A stretch of DNA of 64,000 nucleotides from positions 558,001 through 622,000 of the forward strand of contig JAALGZ010000001.1 in assembly GCA_015227615.1 (NCBI GenBank), read 5' to 3'. The position numbers were made by a program, and so were the translations under genes. Below, in pieces: positions 46,001 through 57,712 of this stretch (within the stretch, counting starts at the first letter, position 1; every line of letters starts with the position of its first letter). Under the pieces are notes generated by a model. That model did no database searches, was not told the DNA's origin, and saw only the letters and a program-made list of their open reading frames with translations. The DNA comes from Labyrinthula sp. Ha (lineage: Eukaryota; Sar; Bigyra; Labyrinthulida; Labyrinthulaceae).

Positions 46001-47799
46001 CAAACCCCTGTGAAATATCATCACCTGGTGTTTTCTTGCTTCATTTTTTTTACAAGATTTCTTGAACAACCTGTAAAACCCGATATAAATATTCTACAAA
46101 GTCACGATTCTTTCAGAATAACAACTATTGAGCTCCCATTATCTTCAATATATATATTTTTGTTTTCTTGATTTCAAATGCCACCTTCTGTCGTTAGTTT
46201 GCTTCATCAGTTTCAAAATGACTGATGTATTTTCTGTTAACATCAAGTTAGGTCTGAAAATTGAATAAAACTTTGATTTATCATTATTTTGTTTATTCTC
46301 TTTTGGTTCTACATTTGACAAAGATACTTTTGGTTCTACTTGTTCTTTGATATGTGACCTTAATTTTTAGTTGCTTCTTTTTTTGGACAATACTGTAGTG
46401 AAACTGTAACTTGAGTCATCGAGAATCAGTAGTATTTGACTCTGGAATCAGAAAATCCTATTCGGGGAAAAACGAGGTATATAACCCTTGTAGCTAGATT
46501 AATTAGCATAGTTCCTATGTAATGTGCAAAAAATTTCCTAAAATGCTGTTTGCAGGCTCTATCTTTTCTAGAGAAAGCTGGTGAGGATTAGCACCTTTTA
46601 CATATTTTCTACGTATACTAATTTAAATTCTAGTACAAGAAATCAAAGTATGTCTTATAAGCCGCAAATTTATGTTGGAGATTGTAATAAATTGTACAGG
46701 AAACACCAGTTTTAAGCCAACACAGCTGCCTTCATTTTTGATTTTGACACATGAGCGCATTAGTACGTGTAGTATCGTGTGGGTCTTCCTCTTGTAGCTG
46801 CTAGGTGAGCAGGCCATGAACTCAACCCTGATTAAGCCAAAAAGTGTAAAACAGACCGTTGTCTCCACCTTACTGCTACGAACAGTCCTACAAAAGATAA
46901 AAACAGGCCATATGTTAAGAGGACATCATACCTTTTTTGTGGGGTTATCATTCAAGTATCTGTAGCATGGAATTGATAAAAGGTGTTTGCTGTCAATGGG
47001 TATTGAAAATTATGTTAGAGTAGCATTTTTTCCATGAAAACAACTTAATTTGACTGCTTTTGTAAGTAACTAGTAGAAATTTAAAGAACCTAGCTTTCAC
47101 AACAAAAAAACTTTTTAACCCTCAACAATTGTATCGTAGGGTGGTCCTTTTCTTGTTGCACAAATAGTTAAAAAGCAGTAATTAAGCTAAATTAATAGTT
47201 TCATTCAACGATGTGATGTTCTTGAAGAGAATAAGGCACTTTTTTATTCGACAATGGCTTTTTTGAGCATGTCTTTGATAAGATTGTTATTCAGAACATT
47301 GTGTTACTGCAGAAGCGAAGTTTCACAATCTTAAATTCAAAAGTAATTCTCAGTTTTGTCGGTCGACGGGTGACTAATCGAAGCACACAAATTTAGACCG
47401 AGAAATTAACTCACTAAAGGGTCACAATCCGGCTCCCAATCTACAAACAAATGCTCTCGAACGAACTTAGAAGAAGCCAAGTTATTTAGTTCAAGACAGT
47501 AGATCAAATTCCAAAAGTTGTAAAGTACTGTAAAGTGATTGTTTTCCTAGTATTCGGAGAAACAAATACAACAATCTCCTATTTTACTTTTCTAGTTGGT
47601 CGTTAATGCTTATCTCCATGGCTCAAACAGCCACTATCTAGACTACCTAGTTTTACCCTAGGGCAATAAGGGTAACTCAAGATTGTGATCTCAAATATTA
47701 TCCTAAAGCTATTAAGTAGAACAAGATATAAAAGAAGAATAAGGTTTACACACAGTCAACATTTAGAAATTTCTGAAATTAAAGAAACAGGATCTGAGA
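43036..47799. other. No confident gene; coding-like fragments at 43.9-45.3 kb
   Basis: Several open frames on both strands between 43.9 and 45.3 kb have protein-like stretches (plus strand: FLEDTGFRPNLFTYLHCRG; minus strand: a 178-codon frame at 44636-45172). They overlap and contradict each other, and none matches a family I know. This is probably a decayed gene or element. The part before 47.8 kb should include the promoter of the first family member. Confidence 0.35.
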
Positions 47800-48894
47800 A
47801 TGAGTTTCTTGACGAATTCTAGGATCCCTAAGAAGCCTCTTAATAAGATTTCCTTGGTTGAATGGGTTAAAGTGGAAGACACCTTGATTCTTTCCGGAAA
47901 GGCAAAAAATAAAAAAGTGAAAGAGTCTCATGTCGGATACTCGCAAATTCTTCCTGCAATTAAAGACATAAAATATGTGAAGCTAAACATAGATGATAAC
48001 ACTTTTGCCTATTTCAGTTATTCTCAACTTTGTAAGAAACTTGAAGTCTTCTCCTTTGTTGAAAGAATATACTTTACAAAGTTAAACTCTGTTTTAGAAA
48101 TCCTTGACATCGTGAAATATTTTATTAAGAAAAATGGAAATTTTGTAGAGTTTTTTATTCATAGACTAAATATTTCTTATATGAACTGTAATAGTTTCAT
48201 TAGTTTGATGTCATTATTAGAAACCCATTATGAAGCTGATGACATTATTTTAGATGAAGTTGTTGTTGAGAAAACGAAGAAAATATATTCTTCAAAATTT
48301 TTAGTCACTTTTATGAAATCTTTAACATATTCTCGTACACATGAAGTCCAAAGTTTTCTTTTTCCTTACATTAACCTTTGTGGGATTTTCAACTATAACT
48401 CTGCCTATGCTAATCTTACAACAATAACTATTCCAGTTTATAAAGATGAAGATGAATTTACAAAACACCTCTTATTATTGAGAAAAAGCTCACTTTTGAA
48501 ACAAATACAAACGTTTAATACCGAAAATCTAATAATTACAAAATCTTACTCCAGAGTGTGTACTTACCTATTTTTCACGATGATAGAAAAATTGCATATT
48601 GTTGATTCCGTAAAGGTTGAAACCAGCTTTAAGCCCTTTTTATCACCTTCATTGTACTCATTTTCATTTTTATCACTATTATATCTTACTCGAAGAAAAG
48701 TTAATTTTGTTGTTAGGATGAGAATGTTTTGGCCTAGAGTTATCAGAAACGTTAACAGAAAACTTCATGACAACGCCAAGACAAGACTATTCTATTATAT
48801 CAAGCGAGAGGCAAAGAATAAGAAGCTCCATTGCTCTTCTACATCAGACACCTTTTCACCTTGCATGGCTATGAGTTTCAGACGCTGGATGTAA
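47800..48894 (+). CDS. Orphan 364-residue family protein, member A
   Basis: An intact 364-codon gene without introns. No signal peptide or clear membrane helix. The sequence alternates short hydrophobic beta/alpha segments with charged ones (YVKLNIDDNTFAYFSYSQL, FVERIYFTKLNSVLEI, SFISLMSLLETHY, LTTITIPVYKDEDEF). This is reminiscent of degenerate leucine-rich or F-box-associated repeats, but no diagnostic motif is present. A basic region follows residue ~295 (TRRKVNFVVRMRMFWPRVIR). Residues ~40-285 are almost identical to the inverted copy at 56-57 kb, while residues 1-39 and ~290-364 are diverged. Function unknown. Confidence 0.8.
   Translation: MSFLTNSRIPKKPLNKISLVEWVKVEDTLILSGKAKNKKVKESHVGYSQILPAIKDIKYVKLNIDDNTFAYFSYSQLCKKLEVFSFVERIYFTKLNSVLEILDIVKYFIKKNGNFVEFFIHRLNISYMNCNSFISLMSLLETHYEADDIILDEVVVEKTKKIYSSKFLVTFMKSLTYSRTHEVQSFLFPYINLCGIFNYNSAYANLTTITIPVYKDEDEFTKHLLLLRKSSLLKQIQTFNTENLIITKSYSRVCTYLFFTMIEKLHIVDSVKVETSFKPFLSPSLYSFSFLSLLYLTRRKVNFVVRMRMFWPRVIRNVNRKLHDNAKTRLFYYIKREAKNKKLHCSSTSDTFSPCMAMSFRRWM
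47916..48665 (+). repeat. Near-identical inverted block shared with 56286-57033
   Basis: Base-by-base comparison shows one difference in the first 573 bp (to 48488) and about eleven in the remaining ~175 bp; similarity then collapses at both edges. The left edge is abrupt, at AGTGAAAGAGTCT inside codon ~39. The two copies lie in opposite orientation with a 7.6-kb spacer. Confidence 0.9.
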
Positions 48895-49814
48895 AGTTTT
48901 GGTGAAACTTAATCTACTTTTTTTTCTAAAACCAAAATTGTTCTCATTCTCTGGATAGATCTGTTTATATGAAAAATATATTTAATATCGCACTAGTTCT
49001 AATATTTGAAATATATTTTCTTGTTTTTTTAAAAGATACAATTTTTTAGTCCAGCCTCATAATATCTATTCTATTATAGTTTGAAATTTTTTAATAACTT
49101 AGTTCTTGTATGAAGTATTGAAGTTGGAATGGAACAGCATCCAAGACGTATTCTTCCTTTATATGTATATTAATACCATCAGATAAAAGTGTTGATAAAA
49201 AGAAAAGTGAAATTATTATTATTGAGGTTCATTACTCTACAAATTTGTTTTCATAAAGGGTGGTGAATAAAGAGTAAACACAAGGATCTGAAATAGTTGT
49301 TTTATGTTTTACGGCATTGTGACAAGAGAGGTAGCACAGATTCTGGTTTTATTCAGTATCAGCATAAATTTTGTAAGTGTATCTAATTTGTTAAAAGATT
49401 TTATTTCGGATGAAAACAAAAGCTATTACTTTTGTTCTTTGCTTAGTTGAGTTTTTTTCTTAATCGTGTTACCTCTTATAGTTTGAAACTGACTTGTTCA
49501 CATAATATTGTAAAAAATGTTTCATTTCATAAATTAGTTTCCAAAATATAAAAAAGTATAATAAATATATACCAATAAATACTTTATATCGACAACTTAT
49601 TCTCTCGTGTTTCTGGTTTTATTTTTCAGCTGCTGTTTGAGGGATGCATATTTTTATACAATATTGCATTACTACATTTTCATATTCGTTTAGTCTATAA
49701 ATCATCTTTCAGCATTGTGGATATTTTATTTAAAAGATGAATTTTCTTCGATTTTTCCGGTAAAAAACAGAAAAAAAACAAAGTGTATAATACCCTTATC
49801 AATTTTATTTTACC
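48895..49814. other. AT-rich spacer, nothing recognised
   Basis: Spacer between two family members on the plus strand. Very AT-rich with no protein-like frame. Confidence 0.5.
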
Positions 49815-50926
49815 GTATGGCATAGGGATGGTGCTGATTTGTTCATCAAAACGGAAAGCACCACGAAGAAACCCAAGGAAGTTCATTTTAATTTTCCTGA
49901 GACTGTAGTGAAAAATCATACATTCAAATATTTACAACTTGATATGGGTTTAAGCTACCTTTCAAAAATTGATATGAATAAACTTTGTGAAAAACTGGTT
50001 GGGTTTGGCTCTTTTGAAAGAATAAATTTTAAAGGATCTGTAAACGTGTCACAAGCTCTTCAAATAATAAGGAATATGTCGAAAAATCTGAAAAAACAAG
50101 GTAAAATTAGTTTTCAGATTATATACATTTCGTATGAAAATCAAAAATATTTTTGAACCTGTTTTCTTTATTAGAAACTTACTTTTTTTTTGGGGGGGGG
50201 CTACCCGGAGGTTGGAAACCCTTCGGTCTTACAAGGAGGACATAACTGACCCAATGCCCTTTCTTGCGTCATGTAAACTTACGTTGATACTGAAAAAATA
50301 GTACTTCAAAGACTTCTTGTCAAGAGATCTGATATAATCTACTCGATTAGTTTTCTGGAAAAATTTAAAGAATCATTTAAATATTCTGCCGAACATAATT
50401 TTCCCGTTATGGTTGATACCTTCATTCCAATCTGCAACATATTTAACCGTGGAAATTTACTGAAGAATCTTTCTAGTTTATGTATCCTGGATTTTGAGAA
50501 CCAGCTGAACTTTATAGAGAATATATTTATATTATCAAATAGTTTTTTACCAAATCAAGTAAAAAAATTTCGAAGCCATATTGTGTTTTTGATGAAGGTA
50601 GAGAGAAAGCTATTTCTTATGTAATGATGAAACGAATTTTTCGTTTAACTTGCTTAGAAGATTTTTACTTGGATACAACGTTTTATCTTGAAGTTCCATC
50701 ATGTTTTATTTCTTTACTTTTTCCATCAATGGTGAGTTTTGCCAAAAGGAAAGTTAATTAACATCTCAATATTCTTAGCAGTACTAGTTCTTTACATTAT
50801 CACACCTTAGAAATAGCTCTTCCGAGATTATTTGAAGAAACTGCTGCAGAAGATAAAAGAGTATATTTAAAAATGTATTTGGCGCCAGATAAACCTCCAG
50901 TTGGTTTTCAGATTTGGTTAAAGTAA
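49815..50926 (+). pseudogene. Broken member of the 364-residue orphan family
   Basis: Protein-level similarity to the intact members runs along its whole length: LQLDMGLSYLSKIDMNKLCE near the start, NLFSLLETY then VDTEKIVLQRLLVKRSD around an insertion, FPVMVDTFIPICNIFN in the middle, and FPSMVSFAKRKVN near the end. It has lost the start codon region. The frame changes near 50150, is split by a 92-bp insertion, and is broken again between ~50580 and 50626 and near 50760. It ends at the family-type stop TAA at 50924-50926. It is more diverged from members A and B than they are from each other. Confidence 0.85.
50183..50274 (-). mobile_element. 92-bp GC-rich retroposed insertion with tail and 8-bp TSD
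   Basis: The insertion is flanked by perfect AAACTTAC repeats (50175-50182 and 50275-50282). On the minus strand it reads ACATGACGCAAGAAAGGGCA ... CTCCGGGTAG and ends in a run of nine C and nine A. The 3' A-run plus target duplication is the mark of target-primed reverse transcription, so this is a SINE or a strongly 5'-truncated LINE copy. Base composition is far richer in G+C than the host. Removing it restores the reading of the surrounding family pseudogene (LLETY|VDTEK), which independently confirms the boundaries. Confidence 0.8.
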
Positions 50927-52862
50927 TAATACTTTTCAAGAATAAAGACAAATAAGGAAAACGATTAATATAGTTTTTGTGGACATGGTTACTTCAATAG
51001 CAACTTTATCCAAGTACCACTTTTACTTTTGCGTTAACAAAAAATTTTGATGGATAAGATATTTTCTTGAGAAGATATATCTTTAAAGTAGTTTAGATGA
51101 GAGAAACCTCCAATCATATTTTGTTGACTTCATGTGGATTCCTTCCTGAGAAGTAGAGTATGTTAGCTTTTACAATCTCAAAACTGCATCTTCATATTTT
51201 GCAGTGGGTCTAAAAAAAACTTGTGTATGACTATAAAACTTTTACTGGAAAATAAGCTCTCAAAATAGAAGCATTTTCTTGGTCAAGGCGATCTCCAAAG
51301 TGTTCTAGAGTTTTTTCGGCACTGTCAATAGTTTATATATTAACTGTGAAACAACTGTGGAACAAACTTGTGAAAACGAATATTATTCTTATTCAATGAC
51401 ATCTCTTTCTCAGACCAGGAAGAAACAGTATTTTTAGTAATATTCATATTCCCAAGGTATAATTCTAAAGTCGAGTGCGTACTGAATGCAGAATTAAAAC
51501 TGAGAGATGCTGCTGAATACAGATTGGGGTTAGTGCTCCACTATAATTATGCTGATCTAGTCAAGGAACTCTCCTAATATAAAAATAAAGATTTGCGGTT
51601 TTTCGTCGAGATGCACAATGTGGTCCTTCTTTTTTGGGGCAACCTTCTAGTTTATTCTTAATCGTCTATCTGTTAACAGGGCTGCAAGAGCAGTAGCTCC
51701 AGAAAATTTTCTTGACTGATGATATCTAAATTCAACTATGCTTTTTATTTTTAAAGTATAGATAGTTGCAGATGAGAGTTCATGTGACTAATGCTTAGCA
51801 CCCGAAGTCTAGTTTGAGTACTGGACTACCGAATAGAGCTGATGGGCTCAATTCATACACATTTATCAGTAGCCTATATTTTTTGTCTTCAGCAGTCACT
51901 ATTGTTTTGATTTTCTAATTTCTTGTAGTTGCATAAAATTTTCTTTAGTGTTTAGCAGGGTAAAGTGCCTCTAATTGAGTTTTGCTGCATGAAAAATGCT
52001 TGAAAGAATTCATTTGGAGTAATTCCAGTTCTGTTAAATTAATTGCGAACCAGAACGTTATCTTTGCCTCTATTGGTTAAAACTGGTGGAAAAGTATAAT
52101 AATTCAGGCGTTTTTCTATGGATGGAGCAAATTGCGAGATTTATAATACTACCAAAGTTTGTTTTCCTACATTATCTGGTAAGCCGATTTTATTTAGGAG
52201 GAACTTGAGTAATGCCAATTCTCATGAATAAGCACCAAGTTTTACAGGTTATTAAGAGGATTCTATACAGAAAAAATGAAAACCATGTAAAATTAATTTC
52301 AATTATTCTGAATTTTCTATTTCGTAACTTCAAAAGACTATAAAAAACTAATAATTCTTCGAATTTGTTACGAGGATATATTTTCTAATAACGTTTAGAA
52401 AGAACATAATTATAGAATTCTTGCTAAGGGTAGGGAAAGTAATATAAATTGATTCAAACATATTTTTTAAAGTATTTAACTTGGCAGATTATAGTTCCAA
52501 TATTTTTTATCTGCTATCCCTCTATGAAAAAGAGCGTTTCGAAGGAAATCATTTTCCAAAGCTTCCATTGATAATTCAAATAGACTTTACTCCTCAAAAT
52601 GTACCATTTTTTGGGAAGTACCTTAAGTATTCTGGATAACACAAAAGCATATAAATTTTCTTCAAGTACTTGGCGTTTCATTGAAATAACAAACAGGTTA
52701 GGATTTAAAATAGGAAATAAGTTTGCCTATATGCAGATACAATTATCACACTGATTTTATATAGGATTATTATAGCATAGAGTTATATAATAGTGAGCTA
52801 AGTTGGATAGTAATGTCCCTGCATATTATTCTTAATATTAACTACGTGTTAACTCTAGATGT

Positions 52863-52880
52863 TATATATATATATATATA
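52863..52880. repeat. (TA)9 microsatellite
   Basis: A perfect run of alternating T and A, 18 bases. Confidence 0.9.
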
Positions 52881-53384
52881 CAATGTGTCGGTATAAATTG
52901 CAACCCTTCAAAACACTGATGTTGAATCTTAGCACATAGTGCAACAGAGACAAAAATCAATTCAAAATTTCATGGCAAAGTGCTGACTTTAGCTCATTGA
53001 CATATATTTTCATCAGAGATGCTGGGCTCAAGTTAACCATTTCCTGAACCCTGGTATCAACTAAGCAACTTTTGACTTAACCAAATCGTACACTTTAGTT
53101 TAGATTAAATCACAATTTTAGGAAGTAGAGAAGAAAATTGTAATGTAATGCGTCTGGATGTTACTGAAGTAGTTTTTCTTTATGAGAGGCTTGAAACTAG
53201 AAATAGAGATAAGCCAAATACCATAACATTATTTGTGTATACATTCTCATTGACCATTTAGAACATCGAAACTCAGAGAAGAGAATATTATTTTAGGAGA
53301 TAGTTTTTGAGGTGACTGTCGCTCAAGAAGTGCTGAACAGAAGACAATTGAGAAGAAATCTTTCCATTCTTTGTGAAACTGACG

Positions 53385-53665
53385 TCAAAGGTCAAGCAGG
53401 AGAGTGGGTAACTCGATCATTACTCGCTGTTTACAGCCTATGTAGTTAGAAAACAAAGCTATATTGTCAGACAATTGGCTTGAGTATTACTAGTACTTCT
53501 TTCCTAATACACACGCACCGCGAATGTCAAATCGTAGGACTTCAATAACTCAGCAACTACTAGGTGTTAGAATGTGTTACTTACATCATTTTGAGACTCT
53601 CTTTAAATTCTTTCAATTTATGTATCTATATATCATATCCTCACACGGATCAATTTTATATTGAC
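53385..53665 (-). repeat. Dispersed repeat, copy 2
   Basis: It aligns in the same orientation with the region just upstream of the member starting at 57155. Landmarks are CTGTTTACA, ACAATTGG, CAACTACTRGGWGTTAGAA and GTTACTTAYATCATTTT. No family coding sequence is recognisable on its left, where a minus-strand gene would lie. It may be the leftover 5' flank of a lost member or a solo LTR-like fossil. Confidence 0.6.
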
Positions 53666-56060
53666 TCATCATACTATTGTTATTCTTGTTAACAATCAAG
53701 GGATTATTTAGCTCAATAAAATAAATCCTTGTATTTATGACTTAACAGTTGTAAGCAGTCAGCTTTGAATTAAGAAATTCGATGAAGTATAGATTTTCTC
53801 TGGTTTGCATGTAAAAGTAGAGTTACTTGTTTCTCTAAAAAATTCGAAATATATCTAAACTTAGCTTACATACTAGATTGTACGTGCTTAGTAACTTGAA
53901 TGAGTTGGGATTCTGAACTATTGGAAACTAAGACAATTTTTTGAGATTTTATTTTTTTTGGGTTAATCCTTTAAGAATAGTTTGACTGAATATCAAGAAA
54001 ATAAAGTTGTTTCCTTAAAAAAAATTAATTGCTACATTCTCATAGACACAAAACTAGTCCAATAGAAAAGGTAAGCTTAGGTTTGAACAAGCATATATAA
54101 GTGATTTAGGAGAAATCCTATGAAAGATTTAATTTCTTCTAAGAAGCTAAGTTATCGTTGAATCAACGTATTTCATCAATTTGGAGTCAGGGAATTCAAG
54201 TTGAGCTTGTTTTGGCAATTTCAGAAATCTTAAAATCAATGATGGTTTCCTTGACCACAATGATTGCTTTATTTCTGCTAGTTTGGTATCTACCTGTTCA
54301 GCCTTATCCCGTGTATGTCTTAAGCATTGATCGGATTTTTTGGACAAATAAGTAAGTGTTGGTTTATGTTAACATCTATATTGAGCCACCCAAGCCTAAA
54401 TGCAATCCCTCCCGCACTTACAAGAAGACCAATGTGGAAAGGTCTGTCATACAAGTCAAATGGCTTCAACTCTAGGGATTGGGATACAATAGTATTGTAC
54501 TCTTCTTTATTTCATCATACATCATGATTCAAGGAGGTTAGGTACTAAACTTAGAAGATGCGCAAAATTTCTGCCTGAAAATAATTTTATTCATTAGATT
54601 TTCTAAATAGCTAAGAATATGATGCCTGACTTGGAGCAGTATCTATTGTAATGTTTTCAAATACAGCAAATGGCAGACATAGTTTATTAGTATTTTCACG
54701 TTGCATTTTTATTATTTGAAACTATCTGATAATGACGGCTCGGAACTTAGTATCAGCATCTACTGGAAAGCACCAAACCCTGTTCGTATCAGTCTATTGG
54801 CGATGAGCAAAACTAGAATAGATCAATAAAGAAGATACTTAATTATTTAACGTTATACTAAGAACAAACTCTAAATGACGAGGGATAAGATTTCATAGTA
54901 GCGTGAATGATTTTTCATATCGGTAGAGTTTAATTTGTTACCTGGCATCATCAGTCTCGTTTTTTGGATAGCTTACTTTTTGTATTGCCAAAGTCATGGT
55001 ACAGCTGTTATTCAATTAAGAAAGCTTGTTTTTCTTATTCAATAAAACTAGATGAACACCATTGGAATACAAAAAAGCTTTGGACGCATTAGTACTACAA
55101 GCATAACTCTAATCCATTCCATTCCAGTTTCAGCTGCTAGCTTCTTCGGAGAAACATGGCTTTTTCTGTTGCTGCAAAAGTAATGAACTAAATAAATATT
55201 TTGGACATTTGATTTCAACATAGAAAATTACAAGTTTGAGGTATTATCTGGGTATATCTCATCTCAAACCTTCACGGAGGTTCTTCATGAAGATACTTAA
55301 GAGTATGCTGTAATAATGAAGAAAAAGTATAAGAAAATAGTAGATAATTCCAAAGCATATTATAACTAATCTCCACATATAAATTTTTGATACACTTTGA
55401 AAAAAAAACTACACGGACCTATTATCATATCTAAAGATACCCATCTCATAAGTACTAGGTTTCCAGCACCTATTTCCAGATGAAACTTCCGACGGATTTA
55501 TCTCTAGCTAAAGTTAAGTATTCTACATCGAGGTATTCATTGGCCTCTTTAGAGTTCTTAATAGCTTTAAACAAAAAACCCATTACCTATATTCACTCAC
55601 AAAGGGATGCCCATAGCAATTAGAAATTCTTAATTCTAATCAGCTGCTACGACAGATAATACGAAACAAATTTATTATTTAGTTTGAAAAGTTTTGGGTT
55701 TTCATTTTGATTAAGTTGCAGAACAACAAGTAAATAAGTAAATTGTTAGAGTTAATATAAAACTTGCCTTTATAAAGAAACTAATAACTGAATGGTAGAC
55801 AGATAAAGTTGTTTCTTCCTGTTTAATACATTGTCTATTTATTTTGAACAATGAAAAATTATTGGTTTATACTTACAAACTAGACTAAGAAAATTTCTGC
55901 ACAATGAATGAACTACCAAACCAAGTTTGCAACAAAAGAACTTAATCATGAGCTAAGAAACAATGTTTGAAACAACATGAAACCTGTTACTTAAAGGTAA
56001 GAAATGTTAGCCACGTTATCAAAAATAACGAAAGCCGGTGAATAAACCTGAACTATACTT

Positions 56061-57155
56061 TTAATTTGTAAAACTGAAAACCATACAAAGTGAAAAGGTG
56101 TCTAAGGTTGTTATACAATTAGGTACTCTTAATTTTTGTTCTTTTCTGATAGCTTGAAAAAGACGATGTTGAGCTTTTTTGTGAGGTGACATAAACTGAT
56201 CCTCATCAAGCTCAGACCAATGCATTCTTTGTCTAATCAAATACTTTACAGTTGTTTTCGCTCTGAATATAAGAGAAAAATAAATAAATGAATACAATGA
56301 AAGTGATAAAAAAGGTTTAAAGCTGGTTTCAACCATTACGGAATCAACAATATGCAATTTTTCTATCATCGTGAAAAATAGGTAAGTACATACTCTAGAG
56401 TAAGATTTTATAATTATTAGATTTTCGGTATTAAAAGCTTGTATTTGCTTCAAAAGTGAGCTTTTTCTCAATAATAAGAGGTGTTTTGTAAATTCATCTT
56501 CATCTTTATAAACTGGAATAGTTATTGTTGTAAGATTAGCATAGGCAGAGTTATAGTTGAAAATCCCACAAAGGTTAATGTAAGGAAAAAGAAAACTTTG
56601 GACTTCATGTGTACGAGAATATGTTAAAGATTTCATAAAAGTGACTAAAAATTTTGAAGAATATATTTTCTTCATTTTCTCAACAACAACTTCATCTAAA
56701 ATAATGTCATCAGCTTCATAATGGGTTTCTAATAATGACATCAAACTAATGAAACTATTACAGTTCATATAAGAAATATTTAGTCTATGAATAAAAAACT
56801 CTACAAAATTTCCATTTTTCTTAATAAAATATTTCACGATGTCAAGGATTTCTAAAACAGAGTTTAACTTTGTAAAGTATATTCTTTCAACAAAGGAGAA
56901 GACTTCAAGTTTCTTACAAAGTTGAGAATAACTGAAATAGGCAAAAGTGTTATCATCTATGTTTAGCTTCACATATTTTATGTCTTTAATTGCAGGAAGA
57001 ATTTGCGAGTATCCGACATGAGACTCTTTCACTGTTTCTACGGTTCTGTGAGAAGAAATATCCAACCCATCCTCCATTTTAACCCATGTAATAAGGTAAT
57101 TTTCACCTTTATATACATATGGCTCCCAAAACTTTCCGTAAATCCTCATATTCAT
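56061..57155 (-). CDS. Orphan 364-residue family protein, member B
   Basis: An intact 364-codon gene, the same length as members A and C. Residues ~40-285 are almost identical to member A; only five residues differ (for example T to M, K to M, P to L). The first 39 residues (MNMRIYGKFWEPYVYKGENY...) and the last ~75 (FRAKTTVKYLIRQRMHWSEL...) are clearly different from A, although the WVK start motif, the basic patch and a terminal TLDTFS-type motif are shared. No signal peptide or intron. About 40-300 bp upstream lies copy 3 of the dispersed repeat. Function unknown; a diversifying family is suggested by the mosaic structure. Confidence 0.8.
   Translation of the reverse strand: MNMRIYGKFWEPYVYKGENYLITWVKMEDGLDISSHRTVETVKESHVGYSQILPAIKDIKYVKLNIDDNTFAYFSYSQLCKKLEVFSFVERIYFTKLNSVLEILDIVKYFIKKNGNFVEFFIHRLNISYMNCNSFISLMSLLETHYEADDIILDEVVVEKMKKIYSSKFLVTFMKSLTYSRTHEVQSFLFPYINLCGIFNYNSAYANLTTITIPVYKDEDEFTKHLLLLRKSSLLKQIQAFNTENLIIIKSYSRVCTYLFFTMIEKLHIVDSVMVETSFKPFLSLSLYSFIYFSLIFRAKTTVKYLIRQRMHWSELDEDQFMSPHKKAQHRLFQAIRKEQKLRVPNCITTLDTFSLCMVFSFTN
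56286..57033 (-). repeat. Inverted partner of the near-identical block
   Basis: Reverse-complement match of 47916-48665. The part 56461-57033 carries a single difference; the part 56286-56460 carries about eleven. Confidence 0.9.
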
Positions 57156-57712
57156 GTTCCGGTAACTGCAATTCAGGCGTTTGCCGAGATTTCAGACTAG
57201 TCAGACACTAAGCAGTCGAGTGTACGACTCTCTCCTTACTGACTGTTTACACATTACATAGTTATAATACAATATTACATTACCGCACAATTGGTGCAAC
57301 TTTACATAATACATTTTTACTAATGCATAAGCACCGGAAACAACAGATCGTAAAACCTTAATATTTCAACAACTACTGGGAGTTAGAAGACGTTACTTAT
57401 ATCATTTTAAAGCTCTTTTCAAGCTCTTTCAGTTTATTAAGCTTAATATACTTATCCTCTTACACATATAGACAATACGGACAATTACTTGTCTAACTAG
57501 ACTGATCTATGAGAATTATATATTGATTTATTAATAATATATCTTTAGTAATGCCACACTGAGTTAAGCTACTTTCACTAAGAATAAACTAAACACTCCA
57601 ATACAAAGAGTTGTCTCATGCCTCACTTGGTGCTAATATGTCAGAAAAAAAAATGAAGAATTGATCATTTTATTCAATTTTATTAATATAAATATTTAAT
57701 TTACTAAAATTC
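57156..57712. other. Intergenic region between members B and C
   Basis: Apart from the dispersed repeat, this 557-bp region should hold the promoter of member B and the 3' end of member C. No further feature seen. Confidence 0.5.
57195..57480 (-). repeat. Dispersed repeat, copy 3, upstream of member B
   Basis: It aligns with the copies at 42.8 and 53.4 kb. Read towards the gene it contains GATAAGTATATTAAG, CAACTACT-type sequence, CACCAATTGT and AGTAAGGAGAGAGTCGTAC. It could be the gene's own promoter region, or an inserted element now serving as its 5' flank. Confidence 0.6.

Larger units (their letters stand above)
50927..56060. other. Gene-poor centre of the family cluster
   Basis: No intact gene. 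Contents noticed: an (AT)n run at 52863-52880, a copy of the dispersed repeat near 53.4-53.7 kb, and weak coding-like pieces at 54.1-54.5 kb on both strands that I cannot assign. The rest is AT-rich with nothing recognisable. Confidence 0.45.

Noticed and set aside
54147-54527. Overlapping open frames on both strands with a hydrophobic plus-strand translation
   Set aside because: No start context, no family match and conflicting strands. It may be a relic but is not supportable.
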